A DNA stretch of 50,381 nucleotides from an uncultured Hungatella sp. (GCA_910588505.1 CAJUPQ010000018.1:1-50381); one strand, 5' to 3'. Numbered from the stretch's first letter, positions 1 through 8,818 are shown. The notes: a model not told the origin generated them from the sequence alone. Numbers and translations are program-made.

Positions 1-53
1 AGAGCAGAGGACTGAAAATCCTCGTGTCACTGGTTCGATTCCGGTCCAAGGCA
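1..53 (+). tRNA. tRNA-Phe (GAA), 5' end outside the window
   Basis: The first bases fold as the 3' two thirds of a tRNA. The anticodon arm is GAGGA-CTGAAAA-TCCTC, which places GAA at the anticodon; the T arm is ACTGG-TTCGATT-CCGGT and the acceptor strand CCAAGGC is followed by discriminator A. The anticodon arm and the GTGTC variable region closely resemble the known bacterial tRNA-Phe. No CCA is encoded. The D arm is cut by the window edge, so the gene is partial here only because of the window. Confidence 0.93.
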
Positions 54-77
54 TACTTTTTACATCATAGGAGTTGT

Positions 78-150
78 GGGTGTGTAGCTCAGTCGGTAGA
101 GCACTTGACTTTTAATCAAGTTGTCCCGGGTTCGAACCCCGGCACGCTCA
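78..150 (+). tRNA. tRNA-Lys (TTT)
   Basis: This is a full cloverleaf. Acceptor GGGTGTG (78-84) pairs with CACGCTC (143-149), and discriminator A is at 150. The anticodon arm CTTGA-CTTTTAA-TCAAG gives anticodon TTT at 111-113, and the T arm is CCGGG-TTCGAAC-CCCGG. It sits 24 bp after the tRNA-Phe, so the two are probably co-transcribed as the end of a tRNA cluster. CCA is not encoded. Confidence 0.97.
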
Positions 151-161
151 TTAACGGAAAT

Positions 162-201
162 GGCCGAAAATCCTGATTTTATCGGGGGTTCGGCCTTTTT
201 T
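162..201 (+). terminator. Intrinsic terminator after the tRNA cluster
   Basis: A 7-bp stem GGCCGAA (162-168) / TTCGGCC (189-195) is followed by a run of six T. It lies directly after tRNA-Lys and before the end of the convergent minus-strand MBL gene, whose stop is at 222, so it can end tRNA transcription. Confidence 0.8.
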
Positions 202-221
202 ACTTTAATCAGATTCGATTG

Positions 222-1307
222 TCATGGCCTGCAATTTCCACAGGGACTGTATCCTTGGGAGATAAGGGAATCTCTGCTCTGGGTGGTTGACTTTTTGTTT
301 TTATCCTTCATCTGTTTCACACTGTTACAGTCAGGATAGTGAATTTTTTTAGTGGACGTATTTAAAATATATTCAGTAATTACAGCTGCTTTAGCGGAAT
401 TTTCTCCGGAATTCTGCTTTTTGGTACTTTGTTTTTGGGGCTGCGCAGGCTTGTCGCTTTTATCTCCTGGGCTGTAATCATTACAGGGAGTTACATTCCA
501 GGTAATAGATTTTCCGTCTGTGGAGGCTATGACAGTTCCCTGTTTGTCTGTGCGGAGCAGTTGGATATCCATGTCCTTAAGCTTTTCCATGGATTCAATA
601 TGAGGATGGCCGTATGTGTTGCCGGTTCCGCAGGAGAGAATGGCATATTCAGGAGTGACCTTCTGGAGAAGTTCCCAGCTGGTGGAAGTGCCGCTTCCGT
701 GATGCCCCAGTACATAAACATCGCTTTCCAGATCAAGTTTAGATTTACACATTTCCTTCTCACTGTCTGATTCGGCGTCCCCTGTTATGAGGAAGCTGCT
801 TTCCCCATCTGTGATCCGAATGCCAATGGAGTAATTATTGGGGTCAGAATAACTGTCGCCCAAGGGGGAGAGGATCTGGAAAGATGCGTCCCCCAGCTGA
901 TACGTTGCGCCTACTTTCGGCTGATTTCTGGAAATAGATTTTGTATTTATGACAGACTGAAAGGAATTGAAAACTCTTGTATCCGTAGTATAATCCGGGC
1001 TGAAAACCTGTTTGGCCGGAAATACGTTTAACGCGCCGACAACGCCGTTAAGATGGTCTGCATCATAATGGCTGGCAATAACATAATCCAATGACTCAAC
1101 GTTTTCTTCTTTTAGGTAGGATACCACAAAGCTTGATTTATCCCGGTCTCCTCCGTCGTAGAGCATATAATGTCCCTGAGATTCCACAAGAACGGACAGA
1201 CCCTGGCCTACATCCAGCACATGGATTTCTGTCTGGGCAAATGCAGGCGCGGCGATCAGGCCGGACATAGCGGCAACAGAGATAACATATTTCATCAGTC
1301 GTTTCAT
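222..1307 (-). CDS. Secreted ComEC/Rec2-like metallo-beta-lactamase-fold protein
   Basis: The 361-aa product starts with a Sec signal peptide (basic MKRLMK, hydrophobic core, cleavage probably after APAFA near residue 24). The mature part is an MBL fold of the ComEC C-terminal type: an opening EIHVLDVGQG strand, the metal motif SHYDADH near residue 80, TGDAESD, and HHGSGTS near residue 200. The transmembrane competence part of ComEC is absent, so it is a free exported hydrolase. A Lys/Gln-rich linker leads to a C-terminal Cys/His element (HYPDCNSV...CGNC) like the small zinc-binding tail of Ada-type or nuclease proteins. The start is supported by AAAGGA 10 bp upstream. The substrate, possibly extracellular nucleic acid or a phosphodiester, is inferred. 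Confidence 0.85.
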   Translation of the reverse strand: MKRLMKYVISVAAMSGLIAAPAFAQTEIHVLDVGQGLSVLVESQGHYMLYDGGDRDKSSFVVSYLKEENVESLDYVIASHYDADHLNGVVGALNVFPAKQVFSPDYTTDTRVFNSFQSVINTKSISRNQPKVGATYQLGDASFQILSPLGDSYSDPNNYSIGIRITDGESSFLITGDAESDSEKEMCKSKLDLESDVYVLGHHGSGTSTSWELLQKVTPEYAILSCGTGNTYGHPHIESMEKLKDMDIQLLRTDKQGTVIASTDGKSITWNVTPCNDYSPGDKSDKPAQPQKQSTKKQNSGENSAKAAVITEYILNTSTKKIHYPDCNSVKQMKDKNKKSTTQSRDSLISQGYSPCGNCRP

Positions 1308-1337
1308 AGATTAATGATCCTTTCTGGGTGATTTTGC

Positions 1338-1568
1338 TTATTCATCAAAGTTAACAATTACATAATAGCCCCGGTCATTGTGTTTTATTTCCTTGACAAT
1401 GCCGTGGTCTGATTTCAGGCGGTCGCGGCCCTTGTAACAGGCTGACATGGCCACGGCGGGTTCGATGATATAACTGCACCCGCTGAGGGCTTCATGCTCC
1501 GTGATTTCTACTTCCTGTCCGGCTTCCACCAGTCCGGGACGCTCCATTTTAAATTCAATCTCTCTCAT
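1338..1568 (-). CDS. Small hypothetical protein
   Basis: This is a 76-aa acidic/basic soluble protein of unknown function. I place the start at the MREIEF methionine (1568) because GGGAG lies about 6-7 bp upstream; an in-frame ATG eight codons earlier lacks such a site. The sequence has no signal peptide or membrane segment. It shows a beta-rich pattern (EVEITEH, YIIEPAVAM, YYVIVNF) that would suit a small barrel. It lies 30 bp upstream of the secreted MBL gene on the same strand and is probably co-transcribed with it. I do not recognise the family. Confidence 0.6.
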   Translation of the reverse strand: MREIEFKMERPGLVEAGQEVEITEHEALSGCSYIIEPAVAMSACYKGRDRLKSDHGIVKEIKHNDRGYYVIVNFDE

Positions 1569-1708
1569 AAAAAACTCCCTGTTTGAAATCAATGATCTGC
1601 CTACATTATTATAAAGAAATTAGAGGTAATTGTAAATATAATTTTTGACGGTACAAATGATTGTGTGTTAAAATGGATGCGAAAAGATATAATAAGAGGA
1701 TATTTACG

Positions 1709-3247
1709 GTGAAAAAAAAATCAGGAAACAGAGAACCACATTTATACGATAAGTTAAAGAACTACAGTTGTGAGAATTTCTACCCGTTTCATATGCCTGG
1801 TCATAAAAGGCAGTTGTCTTTAGGGCCGGCAGTTCATTTTCCCAATCCTTATTCTCTGGATATTACAGAGATAGACGGGTTTGACAATCTTCACCATGCG
1901 GAGGGGATTATCCGAAATTCTATGGAATGGGCGGCGTCGGTGTATGGGGCGGACAAAACGTATTACCTGGTCAATGGGAGCAGCGGCGGGATCTTAAGCA
2001 CTGTCAGCGGCACGGCAGGTACGTCGGGGACGATTCTTATGAGCCGCAATTGTCATAAGGCAGTTTATCATGGGGTTTTCCTCAATCGGCTGAAATCCAG
2101 GTATGTTTATCCACAATTTATGCCGGAGTATGGGGTTCAATGTGGATTAAGCCCTTTGGATATTGAGAAAATGTTGAAAACGTATCAGGATATATCGGCT
2201 GTGTTCGTGGTATCGCCTACATATGACGGGGTTGTATCGGATATCAGGGCTATGGGGGAGATTTGTCACAGGCATGGGGTTCCGCTGCTGGTGGATGAGG
2301 CTCATGGGGCGCATTTTCGATACAGTGAGATGTTTCCGGTGTCTGCCCTGGATCTGGGGGCGGATGTGGTGATACAGAGCGTTCACAAGACATTACCCTG
2401 TTTTACTCAGTCAGCCATTCTCCATATAAGGGAGGGGTATGTGGACAGGGAGAGGATTGAGCGGTTTCTGCAGATTTATCAGAGCAGCAGTCCTTCCTAT
2501 GTGCTGATGGCCGGGATTGAGCAGGGGATTCGGTGGATGGAAGGGGAAGGCCGGGAAAGGATGAGGGAATTTTCCAGGGAGCTGACTGACATGCGGCGGG
2601 AACTTGAGAGGATGAGGCATCTGCGGCTTCTTGGAAGGGATGTGGTGGGGACAATGGATATTTTTGATCTGGATGCTTCTAAAATCATCGTTTCCACAAA
2701 AGGGACCAATATAAACGGAGTGCAGCTGTGTGAGCGGCTGAGGCGGGATTATGGTCTTGAGATGGAAATGTGTACGGAGGATTATGTGACCGCGATCACC
2801 ACAGTGATGGATACAAAGGAAGGGCTTTTTAGGCTGAGGGACGGGCTGATGGAGATTGATGGCAGCTTGACAGAGAATGGGGGAGAAGACAGAAGGCAGG
2901 AGAACAGGAAAGGAGACGGAAAACAGGAAGGGGAGAGGAATGGAAAAGATAGAGGCGGAGAATTTTGGAGAGATTGGGAATTGGAGCAGGTAATGACAAT
3001 TTATGAGGCGTGGGAAGGGGAGAAGGAACCTATTGCCCTGGAAGATTGTGAGGGAAGAGTAGGAGGGGAATTTGTGTATCTGTATCCGCCTGGGATTCCC
3101 ATTCTTGTTCCAGGGGAGCGGATTACCAGAGAAATTTTGAATGTGATTATGCGGTACAGGCGGCTGGGGCTTCCTGTACAGGGATTGAAGGACAGAGAAA
3201 ACAGAATGATGGAGGTTGTGAGAGATGGGAAAATTGGTTGTGATTGA
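1709..3247 (+). CDS. Orn/Lys/Arg decarboxylase family PLP enzyme
   Basis: This is a fold-type I PLP enzyme of about 512 aa. Visible motifs are FHMPGHKR near the N-terminus, NGSSGG (cofactor phosphate region), LLVDEAHGAHF (the Asp and His around the pyridine ring) and SVHKTLP with the Schiff-base lysine. The C-terminal domain contains YPPGIPILVPGE, typical of the YaaO/SpeA-type Gram-positive branch. A highly charged, low-complexity segment (Glu, Arg, Gly, Lys) of about 45 residues separates the two domains. The GTG at 1709 is preferred because AGAGGA sits 8 bp upstream; an upstream in-frame ATG at 1661 has no ribosome site. The last 23 bp overlap the next gene. The decarboxylase substrate cannot be read from the sequence. 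Confidence 0.88.
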   Translation: MKKKSGNREPHLYDKLKNYSCENFYPFHMPGHKRQLSLGPAVHFPNPYSLDITEIDGFDNLHHAEGIIRNSMEWAASVYGADKTYYLVNGSSGGILSTVSGTAGTSGTILMSRNCHKAVYHGVFLNRLKSRYVYPQFMPEYGVQCGLSPLDIEKMLKTYQDISAVFVVSPTYDGVVSDIRAMGEICHRHGVPLLVDEAHGAHFRYSEMFPVSALDLGADVVIQSVHKTLPCFTQSAILHIREGYVDRERIERFLQIYQSSSPSYVLMAGIEQGIRWMEGEGRERMREFSRELTDMRRELERMRHLRLLGRDVVGTMDIFDLDASKIIVSTKGTNINGVQLCERLRRDYGLEMEMCTEDYVTAITTVMDTKEGLFRLRDGLMEIDGSLTENGGEDRRQENRKGDGKQEGERNGKDRGGEFWRDWELEQVMTIYEAWEGEKEPIALEDCEGRVGGEFVYLYPPGIPILVPGERITREILNVIMRYRRLGLPVQGLKDRENRMMEVVRDGKIGCD

Positions 3248-3899
3248 GGGAAGCGACGGAAGCGGAAAGGCTACCCAGACAAAACTTCTCTTTGAATATT
3301 TGAAGGAACAGGGGAGAAATGTGCGGATGGTCTCTTATCCTGATTATGACAGCCCTTCGTCTTCTCTGGTGAAGATGTATCTGGGAAGTGAGTTTGGCCA
3401 TGACCCTTATAGCGTCAATGCCTATGTGACCTCCGCTTTTTTTGCGGTGGACCGGTTTGCTTCTTATCTTAAAAACTGGAAGAGTTTTTATGAGTCGTCA
3501 AAGGATGCCATTGTAATCTGTGACCGGTATGTGACCAGCAATATGCTTCATCAGACTTCGAAATTGGAATCTTTGGCGGAGAAGGAAAGGTTTTTGGAGT
3601 GGGAGTATGATTTTGAGTTTGTGAAAGGCGGGCTTCCGGTTCCGGATCTGGTGTTTTTTCTGGATGTCCCTCCGGATACCACGTTTCGACTGATGAGGGA
3701 CAGGGAAAATAAGATTACCCATAAGTCGGAAAAGGATATCCATGAATCCAATAAGGATTTTCTGGTGAAATCTTATGAGAACAGTATTTTGGTGGGAAAG
3801 AAGTACGGATGGAGGAATATAAGGTGCTGTGATGATGAGGGGAATATGGAGTCTATGGAGGTGATTCATCGGAGAATTCGGGAGGCGATTTTGGGGTAA
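3225..3899 (+). CDS. tmk: Thymidylate kinase (dTMP kinase)
   Basis: The 224-aa P-loop nucleoside monophosphate kinase converts dTMP to dTDP in the cytoplasm. The P-loop EGSDGSGKAT is at residues 8-17 and the CDRYVTSN nucleotide-binding motif is near residue 98. A lid region rich in Arg and Lys (RLMRDRENKITH) follows around residue 150. It overlaps the decarboxylase gene by 23 bp, implying translational coupling, and heads the conserved tmk-holB-ricT cluster. The P-loop sequence SDGSGKAT is somewhat unlike the common DGAGKST, so it belongs to the divergent clostridial branch. Confidence 0.88.
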   Translation: MGKLVVIEGSDGSGKATQTKLLFEYLKEQGRNVRMVSYPDYDSPSSSLVKMYLGSEFGHDPYSVNAYVTSAFFAVDRFASYLKNWKSFYESSKDAIVICDRYVTSNMLHQTSKLESLAEKERFLEWEYDFEFVKGGLPVPDLVFFLDVPPDTTFRLMRDRENKITHKSEKDIHESNKDFLVKSYENSILVGKKYGWRNIRCCDDEGNMESMEVIHRRIREAILG

Positions 3900-3954
3900 T
3901 GGGGTTATTTGGTTTCTTGTAATTCGGGAGGAAATCGTTTATAATTTTTAGTGC

Positions 3955-4256
3955 GTGAGCATAGAGAGGAGACGGAAAAATGTTGAGGTTACAATTTCAA
4001 AAGAATTAATCCCATATTTATATACAATTCAGACAGTGGAGACAGTTCAGGATAAAGTAACACTTTCTGTTGCTATAGAGTTATTTGTCTCAGGGACGAT
4101 TACCCTGGAAAAGGCTGCAGAACTTGCAGAAAAAAGTATTTGGGATTTTATGGATCTTTTGAAGGTGTGTAACATTTCTTGGAGGAGTATACAGAAGAGG
4201 AATTGCAGATGGATGAGTTGATGTTGCGAAATCTGTCAGGAGGCGGTTATGACTAA
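3955..4256 (+). pseudogene. UPF0175-type antitoxin relic (frameshifted)
   Basis: The reading frame from about 3955 encodes VEVTISKEL...AIELFVSG-TITLEKAAELAEKSIWDF, the pattern of the short UPF0175 family of putative antitoxins. The natural C-terminus is in another frame: after SW, near 4180, the +1 frame reads EEYTEEELQMDELML and ends in TAA at 4254-4256, overlapping the following ATG. The 5' end is also damaged: the ATG with the good AGAGGAGA site (3980) is out of frame with the conserved body. Family knowledge says UPF0175 genes are paired with DUF3368 PIN-like genes, which is what follows here. Confidence 0.75.
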
Positions 4257-4757
4257 TATTAAAGTGGTATGCAATACCAGCCCGATTATAGGATTGATGA
4301 AAATAAGGCAGTTGCCTCTTTTGTGGCATATTTTTGGGGAGATTATGCGGTTTATCGGGAATTATGTACAGATTCTGTGGGGCATTAAGATGAGGTTGAT
4401 GAAATTAGGAAGGCAATAGAAAATGGAAAGTTCAGACAGTATAAGGAGAAGAACTCTGGTTTGGTAAAGCAGTTATATGGAAAACTTCATTTTGGTGAGT
4501 TGGAGGTTATCGTTGCAGCAAAGGAGTTGAATATTCCTATTGCAGTGATTGATGAACGGGCGGCACGAAAAATGGCTGCATATTTTTTGATTCAGACAAT
4601 TGGTATTATAGGGGTTTTAAGCTTGGCAAAACAGCGGTACTTGATTGATTACGTTAAGTCAGAAATAGATGCTTTGCGGCAAAGCGGATATCGTATTTCG
4701 GAAAATCTATATAAACAGATTCTTACTAAGAACGGTGAGATGGGGATTTCGGAATAG
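4249..4757 (+). pseudogene. DUF3368 (PIN-like) toxin relic, frameshift plus stop
   Basis: ATG at 4249 starts MTNIKVVCNTSPIIGL, the typical N-terminal Asp/Asn-Thr-Ser-Pro strand of DUF3368 PIN-like proteins. After IFGEI the frame is lost. The continuation (YRELCTDSVGH, a TAA, then DEVDEIRKAIENGKF) is in another frame, and the C-terminal part from about 4461 is long and well preserved (HFGELEVIVAAKEL, VIDERAARK). One frameshift and one nonsense change therefore separate the two halves. With the broken partner just upstream, this is a dead toxin-antitoxin module inserted between tmk and holB. Confidence 0.78.
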
Positions 4758-4865
4758 ATAGGAAATATAAGGTGTTTGAATTGGAATGATTTCATGATAT
4801 AATAGGAAGCACGCATCACTGATATGATAATTGTGTTTCTAAATATGAATACGGAGGATTTTGCC

Positions 4866-5855
4866 ATGCCAGGCTTTCAGGATATTCAGGGTCAGGACCA
4901 TATAAAGATTCATTTTAAGAAAGCGATTGAGAACAATAAGGTATCTCATGCCTATATTTTATCGGGGGAGGCCGGGACAGGTCGGAAATCTCTGGCAAAT
5001 GCATTTGCGATGACGCTTTTGTGTGAGCAGGGCAGTACAAATCCATGTCTGTCCTGCCATAGCTGTAAGCAGGTGCTGTCTGGCAATCACCCAGATCTGC
5101 TTTATGTTACTCATGAGAAGCCTGCAAGCATTGGTGTGGATGATATCAGGGATCAGATCAATGACACCATTATGATTCGTCCTTACAGCGGGAATTATAA
5201 GATTTATATTGTGGATGAGGCGGAGAAAATGACGGTTCAGGCCCAGAATGCTCTGCTTAAGACCATTGAGGAGCCACCATCATATGCGGTTTTGATCTTG
5301 ATCACCGCTAACCCGGACGCGTTTCTGCCTACGATTCTTTCGCGGTGTGTTCAGCTGAAACTGAAGCCTTTGAGGGATTCCATTATTCGAGATTTTCTGA
5401 CAGATAATCTGTCAGTGCCGGAGATTAAGGCGGATGTTTACGCGGCTTTTGCCAGGGGAAATCTGGGAAGGGCGAAGAAGATGGCTGAGTCGGAGGATTT
5501 TCAGCATCTGTATGATGAGCTTTTGTATCTGCTGAAGAATATCCGGGATATGGATATATCAATGCTGTTAAGCAGCATTAAAAAAATGAAGGATGAGGAC
5601 GCGGACCTTTTTGAGTGTCTGGATTTTATGCAGGTATGGTATCGGGATGTTTTGATGTTTAAGGTGACAAAGGATGCCAACCTGCTGATTTTTAAGGATG
5701 AATACAGCGCCATCAATGAGCTGAGCCAGAAGACGGGCTATGATGGTTTTGAGAATATTCTCCAGGCGATTGACAAGGCTAAGGTAAGGCTGGAGGCCAA
5801 TGTGAATATGGAGCTTGCGCTGGAGCTGATGTTTTTGGTGATGAAGGAGAATTAG
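4866..5855 (+). CDS. holB: DNA polymerase III delta' subunit (clamp loader)
   Basis: This 329-aa AAA+ clamp-loader subunit opens and loads the beta clamp with tau/gamma and delta. Seen are the N-terminal IQGQDHIK, an altered Walker A (GEAGTGRKS), a Cys-rich zinc module (CLSCHSCKQ), the Walker B-like IVDEAEKM, the sensor-type ALLKTIEEPP and the Arg-finger region ILSRC. The start is set at MPGFQDI because GGAGGA lies 7 bp upstream; earlier in-frame ATGs lack a site. It is followed after 39 bp by ricT. Confidence 0.92.
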   Translation: MPGFQDIQGQDHIKIHFKKAIENNKVSHAYILSGEAGTGRKSLANAFAMTLLCEQGSTNPCLSCHSCKQVLSGNHPDLLYVTHEKPASIGVDDIRDQINDTIMIRPYSGNYKIYIVDEAEKMTVQAQNALLKTIEEPPSYAVLILITANPDAFLPTILSRCVQLKLKPLRDSIIRDFLTDNLSVPEIKADVYAAFARGNLGRAKKMAESEDFQHLYDELLYLLKNIRDMDISMLLSSIKKMKDEDADLFECLDFMQVWYRDVLMFKVTKDANLLIFKDEYSAINELSQKTGYDGFENILQAIDKAKVRLEANVNMELALELMFLVMKEN

Positions 5856-5894
5856 AGGTGTTATTTAGACTGGAAGAGAGGAATTGAGATCAGA

Positions 5895-6806
5895 ATGATA
5901 GATGTGATTGGAGTCAGGTTCAGGAATGCGGGGAAGATTTATTATTTTGCCCCTGGGAAATATGAGATTGAGGCCGGGCAGCATGTGATTGTGGAGACAG
6001 CCAGGGGGATTGAGTACGGGTATGTGGTGCTGGGCTGCAGGGCGGTGGAGGAGTCTAAGGTGATTCAGCCTTTGAAGTCCGTGATCCGCATGGCCTCTAA
6101 GGAGGATGAGGAGATTGAGGCTTCCAATAAGAGAAAGGAGAAGGATGCGTTCAAAATCTGTCTGGAGAAGATCCGGAAGCATGATCTGGAGATGAAGCTT
6201 ATTGATGTGGAGTATACTTTTGACAATAATAAGATTCTGTTTTATTTTACGGCGGACGGGCGGATTGATTTCAGGGAGCTGGTGAAGGATCTGGCGGCTG
6301 TGTTTAAGACAAGGATTGAACTGCGGCAGGTGGGTGTGCGGGATGAGACGAAGATCCTTGGAGGTATGGGGATCTGCGGACGGCCTCTGTGCTGCCACTC
6401 TTATTTGTCGGAGTTTATTCCAGTGTCCATCAAGATGGCTAAGGAGCAGAATCTTTCTCTGAATCCTACCAAGATTTCCGGTGTGTGCGGCAGGCTGATG
6501 TGCTGCCTGAAAAATGAGGAGGAGACCTATGAGTATCTGAACAGCAAGCTTCCGGGGATTGGGGATTATGTGACTACGGATGATAATCTTCGGGGGGAAG
6601 TTCACAGCGTCAATGTGCTGCGGCAGCTGGTGAAGGTTGTGGTGACTGTGGACAGGGATGAAAAGGAGATTCAGGAGTATAAGGTGGAACAGCTTCGGTT
6701 TAAGCCAAGGAAGAAGAAAGAGAAGGTTCATGTTCAGGATGATGAGCTGAAAAAGCTGGAAGCTTTGGAGAAGAGGGACAGGAAGTCTAAGATTGGGGAA
6801 GGGTGA
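5895..6806 (+). CDS. ricT: RicT/YaaT, PSP1-domain regulatory protein
   Basis: This 303-aa PSP1-family protein has the N-terminal VIGVRFRNAGKIYYF segment, the central PSP1 domain and the diagnostic cysteines GICGRPLCC and VCGRLMCC. In Bacillus such residues contribute to the iron-sulfur RicT-RicA-RicF complex that stimulates RNase Y processing and affects biofilm and sporulation control. The C-terminal 40 residues are a charged Lys/Glu tail. Its place between holB and the methyltransferase trmN6 matches the usual Firmicute cluster. Confidence 0.9.
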   Translation: MIDVIGVRFRNAGKIYYFAPGKYEIEAGQHVIVETARGIEYGYVVLGCRAVEESKVIQPLKSVIRMASKEDEEIEASNKRKEKDAFKICLEKIRKHDLEMKLIDVEYTFDNNKILFYFTADGRIDFRELVKDLAAVFKTRIELRQVGVRDETKILGGMGICGRPLCCHSYLSEFIPVSIKMAKEQNLSLNPTKISGVCGRLMCCLKNEEETYEYLNSKLPGIGDYVTTDDNLRGEVHSVNVLRQLVKVVVTVDRDEKEIQEYKVEQLRFKPRKKKEKVHVQDDELKKLEALEKRDRKSKIGEG

Positions 6807-6813
6807 GAATATT

Positions 6814-7131
6814 ATGGATAAGACAGCTACATTAAATCAGATTTCGCTTACAGTAGGTATTCCGTTTGCCATAACATTGCCAAAAGTACCAGATACAGAG
6901 AATGCGATTGGACAGTAAAACCGAATTGCTGACAATATATAAAAGTTGGATGTTTTTGCAGAGCGTTTTCGTATTATGGATTTAGAACCTTTACGCTCAA
7001 TGGGAATCCGAAGGATGCTAGTGGATAATTATCCAGTGTTTTATGTGGTGAGAGATGACAGAGTGATTGTGACTAATGTACTGTGTAGTGGATCGGATAT
7101 AGTAGAACGATTGAAAAATAGGTTAGTTTAA
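6814..7131 (+). pseudogene. RelE/ParE-family toxin relic with two in-frame stops
   Basis: One frame runs from ATG 6814 to TAA 7131 but contains two TAA codons, after ENAIGQ and after NRIADNI. Past the second stop the sequence KLDVFAERFRIMD...RRMLVDNYPVFYVV..D..V is the typical C-terminal half of a ParE/RelE toxin. The N-terminal part (IPFAITLPKVPDTENA) only partly matches that fold, so an internal deletion is likely. It fills the gap between ricT and trmN6 and overlaps the trmN6 start codon by one base. It is clearly non-functional. Confidence 0.72.
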
Positions 7132-7904
7132 TGGAAAAGATACAGGGTGAAAGTATAGTGAGGCAGTCATCTGTTGAGCTAAAAGAAAATGAGCGGATAG
7201 ACGACCTTCAGAGAAACGGGTATAAAATCATTCAAAATAGGGACAAGTTCTGTTTTGGCATGGACGCGGTGCTTTTATCCGGATTTGCCCAGGTGAGGCC
7301 CGGGGAGCGGGTTATTGATCTGGGGACCGGAACGGGGATCATACCGATCTTGCTGGAAGCCAGGTATGAGGGGGAGAGCTATACAGGGCTGGAGATTCAG
7401 GAAGAGATGGCAGAGATGGCGGCCAGAAGCGTGAGACTCAACGGTCTGGAGGATAAGATTAACATTGTAAAGGGGGATATCTGCAGGGCCAGGGAGTTGT
7501 TTGGGCTGTCTGTGTTTGATGTGGTGACTTGCAATCCTCCTTATATGAATGATGCCCACGGACTTAAAAACCCGGAACTTCCCAAGGCCATTGCCAGGCA
7601 TGAGGTATTGTGTACTCTGGAGGATGTGGTCAGGGAAGGAGCCGGGATTTTGAAGCCGGGAGGCCATTTTTTTATGGTTCATCGGCCCCACCGGCTGATT
7701 GAGATCATTTCTATGCTGGTTATGTATAAGCTGGAACCGAAGCGGATGAAGATGGTTCATCCCTTTGTGGACAAGGATGCCAATATGGTACTGATTGAGG
7801 CGGTGAGAGGCGGGAAGTCTATGATCAAGGTGGAGCCGCCGTTGGTGGTGTACAGGGATGTTGGAGTTTATACGGATGAGATTTATGAGATTTATGGGTA
7901 TTAG
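7131..7904 (+). CDS. trmN6: tRNA1(Val) adenine-37 N6-methyltransferase-like protein
   Basis: This 257-aa class I SAM methyltransferase has FGMDAVLLSGFA, the SAM loop IDLGTGTGIIP near residue 63, an acidic ribose-binding residue in TGLEIQEEM, and the N6-adenine motif NPPYMN near residue 140. These define the TrmN6/YabB family, which methylates A37 of tRNA-Val. It lies immediately upstream of rsmI as in most Firmicutes. The first 25 residues are less conserved. The start could be slightly downstream, since the ATG at 7131 overlaps the toxin relic and has no clear ribosome site. Confidence 0.86.
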   Translation: MEKIQGESIVRQSSVELKENERIDDLQRNGYKIIQNRDKFCFGMDAVLLSGFAQVRPGERVIDLGTGTGIIPILLEARYEGESYTGLEIQEEMAEMAARSVRLNGLEDKINIVKGDICRARELFGLSVFDVVTCNPPYMNDAHGLKNPELPKAIARHEVLCTLEDVVREGAGILKPGGHFFMVHRPHRLIEIISMLVMYKLEPKRMKMVHPFVDKDANMVLIEAVRGGKSMIKVEPPLVVYRDVGVYTDEIYEIYGY

Positions 7905-7921
7905 GGACAGGAGGGGCGGCA

Positions 7922-8785
7922 GTGGAAGGGGAACGTGAAGACGGAATGGGAATGTTATATTTGTGCGCGACCCCGATTGGGAACCTGGAGGATATTTCTT
8001 TTCGGGTGGTTCGGACGTTAAGGGAAGTGGATCTGATTGCGGCGGAGGATACCAGACATACGATTAAGCTTTTGAATCATTTTGAGATAAAGACTCCTAT
8101 GACCAGTTATCATGAATATAATAAGGTTGACAAGGCCAGGTATCTGGTGGAGAAGATGAGAGAGGGAACTCATGTGGCCCTTGTGACGGACGCGGGGACT
8201 CCGGGGATTTCGGATCCTGGTGAGGAGCTGGTGAGGCAGTGTTATGAGGCGGAGATTCCTGTGACTTCTCTTCCCGGACCTGCGGCCTGTGTGGTGGCGC
8301 TGACATTGTCCGGGATGAGTACCAGGAGATTTTGTTTTGAGGCGTTTCTCCCTTCGGATAAGAAGGAGAAGCAGAGGATTCTGGAGGAACTTAAGGGGGA
8401 GACCAGGACGATCATCTTGTATGAGGCTCCTCACCGGCTTGTCAGGACTTTGGGGGAGATTCGGGAGGTTCTGGGGGATCGGCGGATCACGCTTTGCAGG
8501 GAACTGACTAAAAAGTATGAGGAGGCGTGGCAGACTACGATTGGAGAGGCGCTTGCCAGGTATGAGTCAGAGGAGCCTAAGGGTGAGTGTGTGCTGGTGA
8601 TTGAGGGAAAGAGTTTTCTGGAGAAGGAGGAGGAGAGGAAGCAGATTTGGGAGGAGATGTGCGTTGAGGAGCATGTGGCTTATTATGAGAACACAGGGGT
8701 GGAGCGGAAAGAGGCTATGCGGATGGCGGCTAAGGATCGGGGGATTAGTAAGAGGGATGTGTATCAGAAGTTGATGGGGAAGTGA
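7922..8785 (+). CDS. rsmI: 16S rRNA cytidine-1402 2'-O-methyltransferase
   Basis: This 287-aa tetrapyrrole-methylase-fold enzyme 2'-O-methylates C1402 in the ribosomal P site. Motifs are LCATPIGNLEDIS, IAAEDTRHT, TDAGTPGISDPGEE, SLPGPAA and LYEAPHR. The GTG start at 7922 follows AGGAGG at a short distance. The C-terminal 60 residues (ERKEAMRMAAKDRGISKRDVY) are the small helical tail typical of RsmI. It is the last gene of the tmk-to-rsmI run. Confidence 0.92.
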   Translation: MEGEREDGMGMLYLCATPIGNLEDISFRVVRTLREVDLIAAEDTRHTIKLLNHFEIKTPMTSYHEYNKVDKARYLVEKMREGTHVALVTDAGTPGISDPGEELVRQCYEAEIPVTSLPGPAACVVALTLSGMSTRRFCFEAFLPSDKKEKQRILEELKGETRTIILYEAPHRLVRTLGEIREVLGDRRITLCRELTKKYEEAWQTTIGEALARYESEEPKGECVLVIEGKSFLEKEEERKQIWEEMCVEEHVAYYENTGVERKEAMRMAAKDRGISKRDVYQKLMGK

Positions 8786-8818
8786 CAGCGGTATCCATAT
8801 GATTGGATGGGATTGCAA

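Noticed and set aside
5865..6731. Long open frame on the minus strand opposite ricT
   Set aside because: Its translation is rich in His, Pro and Leu with no family pattern, and ricT on the other strand has all its motifs. It is the mirror of biased codon use.
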